From: Legionella busanensis
GTDB taxonomy: Bacteria > Pseudomonadota > Gammaproteobacteria > Legionellales > Legionellaceae
Direction of reading: 5' to 3'
Assembly (NCBI RefSeq): GCF_900461525.1
Contig: NZ_UGOD01000001.1
Location: 273,501-337,500 of the forward strand
Length of the DNA stretch: 64,000 nt
The notes beneath the pieces were generated by a model. That model was not told where the DNA came from. It did not search any database and was given only the letters and a program-made list of their open reading frames with translations. The translations under genes and the position numbers were made by a program. Below, in pieces: positions 18,293-28,130 of this stretch (its first letter is position 1; each line of letters opens with the position of its first letter).

Positions 18293-18730
18293 ATGACTAG
18301 GTTTAACAAAATAGACTCATATGTAAAGCAGAAAAAAGAATTTATTAACTCTGTACGCGATATCTTAAATAAAACCCCTGATGAAAGCGAACGCATGCGG
18401 CGGATGTCAGTATTTAATACATTATTACTGGTTGCAACTTATGCTAACCCGGACGAATTAGAGAATGAGCTTAAAAATTGTTTTGCAGAGTATGATGTTA
18501 AAGATCAAAAGACTATTAATTATATAAGTGATGGACTGCGAGATTTAAATTATTTATGTGTTACAGTTTTAAATGATAATAATATAAACCAACAAAATTC
18601 TAGACGCATAAATAGCTTTTTCATACCTGAGTCAGAAGTTAATGTAGAATTAAGTCAAGCGTTAAAAGAAATGGTTTTTGCGAAAACAAGACATAATCCT
18701 GAAATATCACATTCATGTATGGAGCCCTAG
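18293..18730 (+). CDS. Hypothetical protein, 145 residues
   Basis: I do not recognise this gene. The start is well supported: CAGGAGT lies six bases before the ATG. The product is soluble, highly charged and largely helical ('YVKQKKEFINSVRDILNKTPDESERMRRM', 'LENELKNCFAEYDVKDQKTI'), without a signal peptide or catalytic motif. It stands alone between the effector candidate and the nucleotide kinase, with about 270 bp of AT-rich, gene-free DNA on either side. A small effector or a regulatory partner are both possible. Confidence 0.6.
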   Translation: MTRFNKIDSYVKQKKEFINSVRDILNKTPDESERMRRMSVFNTLLLVATYANPDELENELKNCFAEYDVKDQKTINYISDGLRDLNYLCVTVLNDNNINQQNSRRINSFFIPESEVNVELSQALKEMVFAKTRHNPEISHSCMEP

Positions 18731-19000
18731 TTAAAATTTAGATAATGTTTTAAATATAAATAAATTAATATGTTTATTTGAAAATTGAAGCGTTATTATC
18801 ATTCTAATTTTTAGAAAAAAATTAAGAAAAACTCAAATTTCAAGTAATTCATAATTGTAATGATAATAAATATAAAAATTTCATACTGCCTAAACTGATA
18901 TTGAGGCAGCACTTGGATTAAATCTCCGTTTTCAAGCTATTGCTTAACTAATGTATCGTCAGTTAAAAACAAACCGATACCAGCTAAGCAAGCTTGGTTA

Positions 19001-19654
19001 TTAAGGGTGTATGGAGGTCAGTTCTTTTGATTGGTTATCAAGAGGATAAATATGTTTACTTTCAAGAAATTTTTTAGCAATTTCAGCTATTTCTTTCGGA
19101 TTTAAAGTCGATGCATTAATCCTTAAGGTATTTTTTGATTCTGATAATATTTTATTTGCCATAGGGCGAGTATTATTAAAATAATCTTCAATTCTATAAT
19201 TAATAACCTCTACCTTATCATCTTTGCGCCCTCGGCTTAATAAACGGCTACGCATAATATCCTTAGAAACTGATAAGTCTATGACAGCAGCAGGTGATCC
19301 ATAGTGATTTTTAAAAAGATGCCATTGCGTTAAAGTTCTTGGAAAACCATCAAGTAAAATAGGTTTGGTTTGCTTGAATGCATCAGCTTGATTCATTACA
19401 TCAATAACTTCTTGATCATTTAAAAGTTTGCCCTGCTCGATACGCTCTTTAAATAACTGAGCCTTAGGATGCTTTGGATTATTAATAATTGTTCTTAATG
19501 ATTCACCGATAGAAAAATGATTAGCTTTAGATAGCTGCTTAGCTAATACACCTTTACCACTGCCTGGGCCGCCCATCAATAAAATAATCTTGGGTAAAGT
19601 TGATGTAGAAGAACTTCCTAAAAATTTATTAAAAAATAGTGCGCTATTTATCAT
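19001..19654 (-). CDS. Adenylate-kinase-family nucleoside monophosphate kinase paralogue
   Basis: A 217-residue protein with the full adenylate/UMP-CMP kinase signature: P-loop 'LLMGGPGSGKGVLAKQL' (residues about 25-41), 'SIGESLR', 'ILLDGFPRTLTQWH' and 'SRGRKDDKVEVINYRIEDY', which supplies the catalytic arginines. It has the short form without an inserted LID domain ('SRGRKDD' runs straight on), unlike the usual 214-220-residue bacterial Adk, and an N-terminal extension of about 22 residues accounts for its length. It would transfer phosphate from ATP to a nucleoside monophosphate in the cytoplasm. The isolated position suggests an accessory copy and not the housekeeping adk. Confidence 0.85.
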   Translation of the reverse strand: MINSALFFNKFLGSSSTSTLPKIILLMGGPGSGKGVLAKQLSKANHFSIGESLRTIINNPKHPKAQLFKERIEQGKLLNDQEVIDVMNQADAFKQTKPILLDGFPRTLTQWHLFKNHYGSPAAVIDLSVSKDIMRSRLLSRGRKDDKVEVINYRIEDYFNNTRPMANKILSESKNTLRINASTLNPKEIAEIAKKFLESKHIYPLDNQSKELTSIHP

Positions 19655-19807
19655 TTTTATTTTTTTCTTGTTTGTTAATATTAACTAGGTATTGCTAAAG
19701 ATTAAATTCAATTAATAATACGCAAGTTTATTTAAGGCATTTTGCATTATAGTAATTCTATAAATTACTTATAGTCAAATAAGTTTTATCTAAAAAGTTT
19801 TAAGGTA

Positions 19808-20617
19808 TTACACTTCCTCAGCTGGTTGCATAATGCTTTCTAATAGTGCATGTTTATTGGCAAAATTAATATGATGAATAGTGCGAGTCATAAATTGACT
19901 TTCACAGAATACGCGCCAATGAATACGGCAAGCTTGCTGATTATTTTCAATAATGTAGTAACTATTTAATCCATCTTTACTTCGCTCACACATCAATGAG
20001 CCGGCATGAAGCACGAGGCAGGAATAGTTATCGTTTTTTTCGATTAAGCCTAAATGGGCATAATGTAGGTGGCCAGTACATACAATATCAACGGTACTTT
20101 GTTTTAAATAACGCAAAAACTCTTGATCATTTTCTAACGGTTTATGTAATCCTTCGAGATAATCAAAATTATGATGGAAAAATAATATATTTAATTTGGT
20201 ATCTTGACTATCAAAATAACGCGTAATAGTCGCTAAATTTTTATGTGAAAGTTGCCCATCTTTTATTTGATAAGGATTTACACTGTTAATACCTAAAATA
20301 CGTACTTCATCATTACTATAAGTAATAGTTAAGTCATTTGTGACGTAGTGTTTATAATTTTGGAAAGGAAAAAATAGCCGTGCTATTGGATTATGAAGCG
20401 GAATATCATGGTTACCTGGTACAGTCAGTACTAAAGTTGATAATCGACTAATAAACTCTTTAAACTGTTCAAATTGCCAGACCTTAGCTCTTTGTGTTAT
20501 ATCGCCTGAAATGATAACTGCATCTGGTTTATGCTCTGCTATATCCTCCATAAAAGCATTTAAAATTTGCTTATTGTGCATGCCAAAATGCAGATCAGAG
20601 ATGTGAGCTATTTTCAT
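19808..20617 (-). CDS. Calcineurin-like metallophosphoesterase
   Basis: A 269-residue protein with all metal-binding blocks of the calcineurin-like family in order: 'IAHISDLHFG' (Asp8, His10), 'VIISGDITQRA', 'TVPGNHDIP', 'FFHHNFD' and 'CTGHLHYAHLG'. It should hydrolyse a phosphomonoester or diester with two metal ions; the CpdA/Icc (cAMP phosphodiesterase) and lipid-phosphatase branches are both possible. The first codons overlap the end of the upstream lipid-kinase gene by 23 bp, so the two are translated together. This linkage of a lipid kinase and a phosphoesterase suggests a role in phospholipid turnover. Confidence 0.88.
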   Translation of the reverse strand: MKIAHISDLHFGMHNKQILNAFMEDIAEHKPDAVIISGDITQRAKVWQFEQFKEFISRLSTLVLTVPGNHDIPLHNPIARLFFPFQNYKHYVTNDLTITYSNDEVRILGINSVNPYQIKDGQLSHKNLATITRYFDSQDTKLNILFFHHNFDYLEGLHKPLENDQEFLRYLKQSTVDIVCTGHLHYAHLGLIEKNDNYSCLVLHAGSLMCERSKDGLNSYYIIENNQQACRIHWRVFCESQFMTRTIHHINFANKHALLESIMQPAEEV

Positions 20618-21476
20618 AATTTTTAGTTAATAAGTTAAGAGATTTAGGGAGACTTCTATACGTTAAGGGCGTCGTGACACTAAGCGTATCACCATCAAGA
20701 GAAATAGTTATTTTTTCTTTGTAATGCACAGTGACTTCAACTGGGCATCGCGTTTCCTTAATTTCAAAATTGTGCTTTCTTGTAAATAAAACACGAAGAA
20801 TTTCAAGCAAACGTAGTTTGCCATGCTTAAAATAATAAATACCTAATTTCGCATCGTTAAAGCTATCGCGAACATAACTTAAAGGAAATTCATACGAGTA
20901 AAGATTATTACTAATCATAAAAAATGATGATTTAAGTAAGATATTAAAATCATTGCATTTTATGAGAAGGGAGTAGCTTCTATGATAAAAGAGCGCTTTA
21001 ATGAAACTGGGTATATAGCTTATCCACTTGTTATAAAATTTCGTGTAATAATCTCGCTTTTCAGCAAGTTTTGGATAAAAACCTATTGAAGAGTTGTTAA
21101 TAAAAACATTGCCATTCACTTCGGCGCAGTCGATAAGGCTAGTTGAATTTTTTTGTATAGCATCTATTAATTCATCTACTGTAGAAGGTAGGTCTAACTC
21201 TTTAGCAAAATGATTTAATGTACCTAAAGGTAAAACACCAAGTATTGTTTTAGTATTTGCACACCATTGCGCGGCACTGCGAATGGTACCATCTCCGCCA
21301 CCTACTAATAGAATAGGATGATTTAATTGGCACTGTTTTATAGTTTCCTCTAAATTTGCAGGATGAGTTTTATAAAGTTGATAAGCAATCTTTTCTTTAG
21401 TTAATCCCTCTAAATAAGGCGTAAGTTGATTTGCATTTTTTGCCTTACTATTGACTATAACAGCAATATCAACCAT
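20595..21476 (-). CDS. Diacylglycerol/lipid kinase family protein
   Basis: A 293-residue protein of the DagK/YegS/sphingosine-kinase group. The ATP-binding loop 'ILLVGGGDGTIRSAAQW' (Gly59-Thr64) and 'GVLPLGTLNHFAKEL' are the two hallmark motifs, and the beta-sandwich C-terminal half ends with 'ITISLDGDTLSVTTPLTYRSLP', the conserved 'vDGE/DgE' turn. It should phosphorylate a lipid with ATP at the membrane surface. It overlaps the downstream metallophosphoesterase gene by 23 bp, forming a two-gene operon read away from yajQ. Confidence 0.92.
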   Translation of the reverse strand: MVDIAVIVNSKAKNANQLTPYLEGLTKEKIAYQLYKTHPANLEETIKQCQLNHPILLVGGGDGTIRSAAQWCANTKTILGVLPLGTLNHFAKELDLPSTVDELIDAIQKNSTSLIDCAEVNGNVFINNSSIGFYPKLAEKRDYYTKFYNKWISYIPSFIKALFYHRSYSLLIKCNDFNILLKSSFFMISNNLYSYEFPLSYVRDSFNDAKLGIYYFKHGKLRLLEILRVLFTRKHNFEIKETRCPVEVTVHYKEKITISLDGDTLSVTTPLTYRSLPKSLNLLTKNYENSSHL

Positions 21477-21625
21477 AAAATCTCCAAGAAAATATTTAAA
21501 GCTAGGCTAAGAGAATAGATCTTTTTCTATAAACAATACTATGGTATTTAACAGTGATTCTACAAGATAATTTTCAAAGCTTTGATATCCTGGTAATATA
21601 ATGCAAAAAATTTCTTAGAAGAATT

Positions 21626-22111
21626 ATGCCCTCTTTTGATATTGTTTCAGAAATTAATACTGTTGAGCTACGCCATGCTGTTGAGAATACGAATCGTGAA
21701 ATGGGGACACGTTTTGATTTTCGCGGTGTACAGTCTAGTATTGAACTCAGTGATTTAACTGTAACTCTAAAATCTGAATCAGATTTTCAGGTTCGTCAGT
21801 TAGAAGATATGTTTCGTAATCATTGTACTAAGCGAAATGTCAGCGCAGCTGGTATAGAGATAGAAGACGAGCCTATTCATAGTGGTAAAACCTATTCTTT
21901 GAATATGAAATTTAAGCAAGGGATAGATCAACCTACTGCGAAGGAAATTATAAAGCTAATTAAAGACCATAAACTTAAAGTGCAAACCTCTATTCAAGGC
22001 GATAAAATACGCGTAACAGGTAAAAAGCGTGATGATTTGCAAGAAACAATTGCGTTACTTAAAAAATCAGATGTCAAAATACCGTTACAGTTCGAAAATT
22101 TTAGGGAGTAG
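21626..22111 (+). CDS. yajQ: YajQ family nucleotide-binding protein
   Basis: A 161-residue protein matching YajQ over its whole length: it starts 'MPSFDIVSEINTVELRHAVEN', has 'REMGTRFDFRGV' and ends with 'KIPLQFENFR'. The family is two tandem ferredoxin-like domains; a Xanthomonas member binds cyclic di-GMP and controls virulence genes, and others bind tRNA or nucleotides. The start ATG at 21626 has AGAAGAA upstream. It is divergent from the lipid-kinase operon and sits just before the polysaccharide locus, but is probably an unrelated core gene. Confidence 0.96.
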   Translation: MPSFDIVSEINTVELRHAVENTNREMGTRFDFRGVQSSIELSDLTVTLKSESDFQVRQLEDMFRNHCTKRNVSAAGIEIEDEPIHSGKTYSLNMKFKQGIDQPTAKEIIKLIKDHKLKVQTSIQGDKIRVTGKKRDDLQETIALLKKSDVKIPLQFENFRE

Positions 22112-22228
22112 AATTACTTTTGTTAAATAAAATCGTCTTCAACTATGAAAAAGATTGGTAATTTATTATCCTTGCGAATAGTGAAATGGGTATGAGACTT
22201 TTAGAGGCACTTTAGTAGAGGTAGTTTA

Positions 22229-22774
22229 ATGAAAGCGACACGGTTAAAAATTCCAGATGTAGTCTTATTGCAGCCTAAAGTATTTGAAGATGCTCGCGGA
22301 TTTTTCTTTGAAAGTTTTAATCAGGCCCATTTTGAAGAAATCATTGGACATTCAGTTTCTTTTGTTCAAGATAATCATTCACGTTCAGGAAAGAATGTTT
22401 TACGTGGCCTTCATTATCAAATTAAACAAGCGCAAGGTAAACTAGTGCGAGTAGCTTCAGGCACCATTTTTGATGTGGCTGTCGATATTAGATCTTCTTC
22501 GCCAACCTTTGGTCAATGGGTAGGCGAAATGCTTTCTGCCGAAAATAAAAATCAGCTCTGGATACCCGAAGGTTTTGCACATGGTTTTGTTGTTTTATCA
22601 GAAACTGCAGAAGTACTTTATAAAACTACTGATTATTGGGCGCCTGAACATGAACGTTGTATCAAATGGAATGATCTTGATCTGGAAATTAACTGGCCTA
22701 CTGAAAAGCAGCCTCAAGTTTCATTAAAAGACGAGCAAGGGTTACCGTTATGTTCTGCAGAATTATTCCTTTAA
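22229..22774 (+). CDS. rfbC: dTDP-4-dehydrorhamnose 3,5-epimerase
   Basis: A 181-residue cupin enzyme, of normal length for the family. Characteristic segments are 'EDARGFFFESFNQAHFE', 'VQDNHSRSGKNVLRGLHYQ' with the catalytic His of the H-Y pair, 'VAVDIRSSSPTFGQWVGE' and 'WIPEGFAHGFVVLSE'. It epimerises C3 and C5 of dTDP-4-keto-6-deoxyglucose, the third step of dTDP-L-rhamnose synthesis. The other three steps (rfbA, rfbB, rfbD) are at 33-36 kb, so the pathway is complete but its genes are split by an unrelated-looking block. It opens the surface-polysaccharide locus. Confidence 0.97.
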   Translation: MKATRLKIPDVVLLQPKVFEDARGFFFESFNQAHFEEIIGHSVSFVQDNHSRSGKNVLRGLHYQIKQAQGKLVRVASGTIFDVAVDIRSSSPTFGQWVGEMLSAENKNQLWIPEGFAHGFVVLSETAEVLYKTTDYWAPEHERCIKWNDLDLEINWPTEKQPQVSLKDEQGLPLCSAELFL

Positions 22775-22794
22775 GAGGAACTTAATAATAGTGA

Positions 22795-23215
22795 TGAATC
22801 TAATTTACTTAGTACACAATGTTTCTCGATTTGGTAAACTTAAGCATTTTTTAAAATGCATTTAGCTTTTTTAGCTTATTGAGAAGCGGAAATTTGAACT
22901 TAATAAAGATAAAATTGAACAATATGCTGACCTTGAAGGAAATATATAAAGAAATTACAGAATTTGATATTAATAAAAAAGTAGGCTGGTCTTTCCTAGA
23001 TGCTTTGCTTCCCATAATCTAAAGCAAAGTTTAAGCGCTAAAGATGAGGAAAAAGCTATCTTAACTTATGAGCTTGAATAATTAAATAATCAATAAATGA
23101 ATTATTATATCAACATAGCAACTTAAGCTAACATTATGAAAGTCAGATTGACCAAATTTTAGAATATCGAAAACCAATTGAGGCAATTAAAAACTTATCA
23201 AGTTAAGGGCTTTCT
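22795..23215 (+). pseudogene. Decayed coding sequence in the polysaccharide locus
   Basis: Between rfbC and the RgpF-type gene there are several short, in-frame, protein-like pieces interrupted by stops and frame changes: 'MNLIYLVHNVSRFGKLKHFL' from 22794, 'WSFLDALLP' around 22990, and 'HYESQIDQILEYRKPIEAIK' around 23132-23200. The last resembles the C-terminal coiled coil plus 'ILxSRSWKITKPLR'-type tail seen in many O-antigen methyltransferases and glycosyltransferases. I read this as the remains of such a gene; the identity of the lost enzyme cannot be recovered by eye. Confidence 0.4.
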
Positions 23216-23242
23216 AAGCCAGTTTGGATAATAGGAGGTGCT

Positions 23243-25855
23243 ATGTTAAATTTGCAAAAGGGCATTAAGTTAGCTAAATCTGGTTATGCTGTCTATAAAA
23301 AAGAGGGTTTTCAAAGTTTTAAAGACAAAGTGAAGGCTAGACTAATACACCGACTTTCTTACCCACGAACTCTATTATTTTTTAGAGGCTCTCTAAAATT
23401 TGCCAAATTTTTAATTAAGGGCCAACTATTACAAAAATTTCGAGCTTATGGTGGTGTTAGGAAAACTATCTATAATTTTTTGAAAATACAATCTACTCCT
23501 ATTGGTGCCGGCGCGCCTTTACACTATTGTCTCAGAGTGCCTTTAAGCTATTCATTTAAAAAATGGACAACGCCGCCTAGCATTGCAGTCATATGCCATA
23601 TGTATTATGTTGATCTTATCGAAGAAATTTCAGCCTATTTAAATAATATTCCTTACTCCTTTGACTTATTTATTACAACTGATTGTCCAGAGAAAAGAGA
23701 TAAAATCGAGAAATATTATTTAAATTGGCCGAAAGGCTCTGTGACAGTCAAAATAGCTCAGAACCGTGGAAGAGACATTGCGCCTAAATTAATTGAATTT
23801 GCTGATGTTTATTCCTGCTATGAGTTTTTTCTTCATATTCATACAAAAAAAACACCACAGATCCAAGGTAATGGATGGCGTAATTACCTTTTTGAAACAT
23901 TATTAGGATCGGAGAAAATTATTTACAGCATTTTTGAAATTTTTAAGCAAAATAAAAGTTTAGGAATGATAGCGCCTGACCATTCTCGCTTAGTTCGCCA
24001 TTGTATTGGCTGGGGCGGAAATTTTGAAATATGCCAACAATTCGCTGAAAGATTAGGAATCGAATTATATGTAGATAATCAATTAGATTTTCCTTCTGGC
24101 TCAATGTTTTGGGGTAGGTCAGCTAGTATAAAATCCTTAATAGAAGCTAACCTTAATTATGAAGATTTTCCTCCTGAAGATAATCAGATGGACGCTACAC
24201 TAGCCCACGCTATTGAAAGATTATACTTTTTAATCTGTGAGCATAATGCATATAAATGGATTAAAATTGGTATAAATCATGTGGATACTGATAATGAAAA
24301 AATGACGTCTGTAAAAAGCTCGAAAGATTTGATTGAATTTATAAATACACATCAGTATGAATTACTGCATCAAAGAGTTCGGGTTAAACCCTATCTCTCA
24401 CACTTAGAAAAAATAGCCTATGAAAATTCTGACTATAATTTCTTGAATTTTTTAGATTTTCAATATGAGCTTATTAAATTACGAGAAGGGAAACCAGGTA
24501 TCATTGATTTTGATGAAAAATTTTATTTAAGTGCTCATAAAGATGTAGCAGAGGCAGTTTTAAATAAAAGCATTCCTTATGGATATATTCATTATTGTTT
24601 AAAAGGCAAAGAAGAAGGAAGGGTATGGAGTAATAATCAATTAAAACATACATTTGCTATGGAGCCTCATTATCCTAAAGGTTTTTTTTCGCCTGTAAAT
24701 ATTTACTCTTCTGATGCACAACCCAAGTCATTACCGATTTTGCCAGAGAGCAATGTACCCTTTTTACTTGTTTTATTTTCTCATCTGCAAGATGATATTT
24801 TTTACGGAGGGTATACCGCTTTTTTTACTGATTTCCTGCCTGTATTCGGTCAGTTTAAAAAAATAATTTTATCGGTTGAGGCTGAAGTATTTAATCCTGA
24901 ACTTGCTAAGCGCTATGCAAGTCATATTGAAGTTATTCATCAAAGTGAGCTGGGTACCCTTAATTGTACGCCAACTTTAATTATTTGCTTTAATTGTGAT
25001 CTTTTTCATAGAGCATTACGTTTATTTAAGAATCCTGGCAAAATTATTTATTATTGCCAGGAGTTTGAGGCTTGCGCGCACCCTTTAGGGGATAGATATA
25101 TCGAAGTTGAGAGAGCAATTTATAAAGCACAAAATATTATCCTATCTACAGAGATTTTAAAGAAATACTTAATAAGTAGAAATCTTATAACTGAAGATAA
25201 AAAACTTTATATTACTAGTCCTAAAATTGAACCCATAGATGTAATTCAAGAGAAAAAAAAGAAATTATTTTTCTATTTTAGGCCAGAACGTTTTAATTTG
25301 AGAAATTTATCAAATTTATTACGAGAAACTGCGGAGGAATTTTGTAAAAAGCATCGAGGTTATACCATTTATATGGTGGGTACAGTCAACACTCGCTATT
25401 CGTATGAAGTAAACGGTACCCAAATTTTTGTATTAAGCAAGCTTTCAAAACAACAATATTTTGATCTAATTGCTTCCTGTGATGTAGTTATATCTATGAT
25501 TTATGCAGCTCATCCTGGCATTATCGCCTATCAAGCAGCCGCCTCAGGAATTCCTTCAATCACCAATACTTTCGACAATCGAGATAAAGCTTTTTTAAAA
25601 AAGATATCAAAAAACATCGTGCCTTATGATCCAATTCGAGATGATCTTTTAGAGTTAATTGAGTACGCTTTAACTTTGCCAAAAGGCCATAAACATTTTA
25701 ATGAAAAACTTTATACAGGCCAGCAAGAAGGTACATTGCTAGAATATGTTAGTAAAATATGCGACTGGCCTAGACCTAATCAACCTAAATTCTATTTAAA
25801 AAAAGAATTTCATACCAAAACAGAGATATGCCTTGAGGAAGTAGAGGAAGTGTAA
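23243..25855 (+). CDS. RgpF/WsaF-type rhamnan-synthesis glycosyltransferase, two-domain
   Basis: An 870-residue protein starting at ATG 23243 with GGAGG seven bases upstream. Residues about 110-350 form a rhamnan-synthesis F (RgpF) domain, with the diagnostic 'VKIAQNRGRDIAPKLIEF' and 'FFLHIHTKKTPQ'. Residues about 420-465 are a linker of the type 'FDEKFYLSAHKDVAEAV' to 'HYCLKGKEEGR', found between transferase domains in bacterial polysaccharide enzymes. The C-terminal half, with 'FFYFRPERFNLRNLSNLL' and 'DVVISMIYAAHPGIIAYQAAASGIP', matches WsaF-like rhamnosyltransferases. It probably adds rhamnose (from RfbABCD) to the chain at the inner membrane. Confidence 0.82.
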   Translation: MLNLQKGIKLAKSGYAVYKKEGFQSFKDKVKARLIHRLSYPRTLLFFRGSLKFAKFLIKGQLLQKFRAYGGVRKTIYNFLKIQSTPIGAGAPLHYCLRVPLSYSFKKWTTPPSIAVICHMYYVDLIEEISAYLNNIPYSFDLFITTDCPEKRDKIEKYYLNWPKGSVTVKIAQNRGRDIAPKLIEFADVYSCYEFFLHIHTKKTPQIQGNGWRNYLFETLLGSEKIIYSIFEIFKQNKSLGMIAPDHSRLVRHCIGWGGNFEICQQFAERLGIELYVDNQLDFPSGSMFWGRSASIKSLIEANLNYEDFPPEDNQMDATLAHAIERLYFLICEHNAYKWIKIGINHVDTDNEKMTSVKSSKDLIEFINTHQYELLHQRVRVKPYLSHLEKIAYENSDYNFLNFLDFQYELIKLREGKPGIIDFDEKFYLSAHKDVAEAVLNKSIPYGYIHYCLKGKEEGRVWSNNQLKHTFAMEPHYPKGFFSPVNIYSSDAQPKSLPILPESNVPFLLVLFSHLQDDIFYGGYTAFFTDFLPVFGQFKKIILSVEAEVFNPELAKRYASHIEVIHQSELGTLNCTPTLIICFNCDLFHRALRLFKNPGKIIYYCQEFEACAHPLGDRYIEVERAIYKAQNIILSTEILKKYLISRNLITEDKKLYITSPKIEPIDVIQEKKKKLFFYFRPERFNLRNLSNLLRETAEEFCKKHRGYTIYMVGTVNTRYSYEVNGTQIFVLSKLSKQQYFDLIASCDVVISMIYAAHPGIIAYQAAASGIPSITNTFDNRDKAFLKKISKNIVPYDPIRDDLLELIEYALTLPKGHKHFNEKLYTGQQEGTLLEYVSKICDWPRPNQPKFYLKKEFHTKTEICLEEVEEV

Positions 25856-26088
25856 GTGACTTAAGTCAATAATTGAAACGATTTTGTATATGAAAAAAGT
25901 ACTTCATTAGAAAAATTAAAAATATACTTATGGGGTACATTCGTAGTCTGATATATAAATAAAAATATAGGACTTTTATTCAGCCATTAAAGAATTTGAT
26001 ATAATAAAATGGTATAGAGAGATTGATTGATTAATAATTAATTTTGAATTTATAATGCAGCAAAATAATCATAAAATAATAATTAAGT

Positions 26089-27180
26089 ATGGAACACATT
26101 AACAATCTTTCAAAAAGAATTGATAACTATTCAGTGAAAATTCAAGCAGCAATTAATCGAGTCTTATCTAGCGGATGGGTAATACTAGGTCCGGAAGTTC
26201 ATCAATTTGAGCAAAATTTTGCGGCTTATCTTGGATGTGAATATTGTATTAGCGTTGCTAATGGTACAGATGCATTAGAGCTTGCTCTTAAAGCAATGGG
26301 GATATCTAGCAAAGATCGTGTTGCAACAGTAGCTAATGCTGGTATGTACGCTACTAATGCTATATTAGCGGTGGACGCAGACCCCATTTTTATGGATATT
26401 GATGCCACCACTTATGTTGTAAGCTTTAATGAAGTAGCGCGAGCAATTAACCTAGGTGCAAAAGCAGTTATTGTGACTCATCTCTATGGTTTAGTCATTC
26501 CAGAAATTGAAAAAATTGTTAATTACTGTAGGGAAAAAGGTGTATTAGTGTTAGAGGATTGCGCACAAGCGGCCGGCGCTTGTCTTAATAATAAGCGAGC
26601 TGGCTCGTTTGGTGATACGGCTAGCTTTAGTTTTTACCCAACCAAAAATTTAGCAGCTTTAGGGGATGGCGGTGCCGTAGTTACTAATAATTCAGCAATA
26701 GCTGAAAAGTTAAAATCCCTAAGACAATATGGTTGGTCATCGAAATATCAAGTAGAATTACCTGGCGGTCGTAATAGTCGTCTTGATGAAATGCAGGCAG
26801 CCATTTTATCTATGTTTCTGCCTGACCTGGATCATACTAATGCACGTAGGCGTGAAATTGCAGCACTTTATAATGATGGAATTTGTCACTCTGATGTCAT
26901 TGTTCCTCTGTATAAGAGCACAGAGTATATAGCACATCTTTATATAATTCGTACCCATAGACGTGATGAGTTACGCAAACATCTTCGGCAACTAAATATT
27001 GCTTCAGATATTCACTATCCAATTCCAGATTATCGTCAGCCAGTTTTTGGTGATAAATTTTCTGCTATTTTTCTTGAAAATACGGAGCTATTAGCCAGTG
27101 AAATAGTTACCTTACCTTGCTATCCAGAGCTAAGCAATGATGAGGTTAAGTTTATTATTAATGCCATAAATAGTTGGTGA
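26089..27180 (+). CDS. DegT/DnrJ/EryC1 aminotransferase (sugar 3-transaminase)
   Basis: A 363-residue PLP enzyme. The PLP lysine is Lys186 in 'SFYPTKNLAALGDGGAVVTN', preceded by Asp157 in 'VLVLEDCAQAAGA'; 'GWVILGPEVHQFEQNFAAYLG' is the family N-terminus. Members of this family aminate keto-sugar nucleotides using glutamate. Two genes later lies a WxcM-type fusion that would create the 3-keto sugar, so this is most likely the FdtB/QdtB-type 3-transaminase giving dTDP-3-amino-3,6-dideoxyhexose. It is the first gene of a tight rightward operon. Confidence 0.9.
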   Translation: MEHINNLSKRIDNYSVKIQAAINRVLSSGWVILGPEVHQFEQNFAAYLGCEYCISVANGTDALELALKAMGISSKDRVATVANAGMYATNAILAVDADPIFMDIDATTYVVSFNEVARAINLGAKAVIVTHLYGLVIPEIEKIVNYCREKGVLVLEDCAQAAGACLNNKRAGSFGDTASFSFYPTKNLAALGDGGAVVTNNSAIAEKLKSLRQYGWSSKYQVELPGGRNSRLDEMQAAILSMFLPDLDHTNARRREIAALYNDGICHSDVIVPLYKSTEYIAHLYIIRTHRRDELRKHLRQLNIASDIHYPIPDYRQPVFGDKFSAIFLENTELLASEIVTLPCYPELSNDEVKFIINAINSW

Positions 27181-27182
27181 AT

Positions 27183-28130
27183 ATGAAATATACGGTGATA
27201 GTCCCTGTTTATAAAAATGAAGCATCTATACCACGTTTATTGCAAGCATTAGCTAAAATGAATGATGAATTAGGTGGAGATTTAGAAGTAGTGTTTGTTG
27301 TAGATGGCAGTCCTGATAAATCATATGCTTTGTTAAGGGAAGCTGTTGACAATCTTCCTTATGCAAGTCAGCTTTTATTACATTCACGTAATTTTGGTTC
27401 TTTTCCAGCTATACGTAGTGGCCTTAAAGTTGCAAGAGGAAAATATTACAGTGTTATGGCAGCTGATCTTCAAGAACCTATAGACTTAGTAATTAATTTT
27501 TTTAAAGTGTTAGAATCTAATGAATGTGATGTGGCCATTGGTACTCGTCTCAGTCGTAATGATCCATTTATGTCACGAATGGCTTCAGGGCTTTTTTGGC
27601 GCGTATATAAGCGTTTAGTTGTGCGAGATATGCCTGAAGGCGGCGTTGATATATTTGGTTGTAATCAGCTATTTCGAGATCATTTATTAGAACTTGACGA
27701 ATCACGATCGTCTTTAATTGCGCTTATTTTTTGGCTTGGATTTAGACGAAAATTAGTTAGTTATGAGCGTCAAGTACGTGAAGAAGGGAAATCAGCTTGG
27801 ACACTTAATAAAAAAATAGAATATATGATGGATAGCATTTTTGCTTTTACTGATTTTCCCATAAAATTACTAATGAGAATTGGTGCCATAGGTACTATCT
27901 TATGTGTTTTTTTCGGTTCAGTTGTTTTATTCGCTCGCCTTTTTCATGTTATTGCTGTACCAGGCTATGCTGCAACAGTATTAATTATTTTAACAATGGG
28001 CGCTTTTAATCTCTTAGGTTTAGGTTTAGTTGGTACGTACGCGTGGCGAGCTTATGAAAATAGTAAACGTAGGCCATTAGCTATTGTGTCTTTACAATAT
28101 AAAAATAAATTGAGGGCTAATAATGGTTGA
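27183..28130 (+). CDS. GT2 glycosyltransferase with C-terminal membrane segments (ArnC/DPM1-like)
   Basis: About 315 residues from the ATG at 27183, two bases after the aminotransferase stop. An in-frame TTG at 27174 overlaps that gene and is less likely. The N-terminal GT-A domain has '[21 protein letters not shown]', '[15 protein letters not shown]' and '[20 protein letters not shown]', where 'ADLQEP' is the DXD-like metal site seen in polyprenyl-phosphate sugar transferases. Two membrane helices follow from about residue 235. Such enzymes put a sugar on undecaprenyl phosphate for use by GT-C transferases; the GtrA-type flippase gene two places downstream fits that job. Confidence 0.88.
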   Translation: MKYTVIVPVYKNEASIPRLLQALAKMNDELGGDLEVVFVVDGSPDKSYALLREAVDNLPYASQLLLHSRNFGSFPAIRSGLKVARGKYYSVMAADLQEPIDLVINFFKVLESNECDVAIGTRLSRNDPFMSRMASGLFWRVYKRLVVRDMPEGGVDIFGCNQLFRDHLLELDESRSSLIALIFWLGFRRKLVSYERQVREEGKSAWTLNKKIEYMMDSIFAFTDFPIKLLMRIGAIGTILCVFFGSVVLFARLFHVIAVPGYAATVLIILTMGAFNLLGLGLVGTYAWRAYENSKRRPLAIVSLQYKNKLRANNG

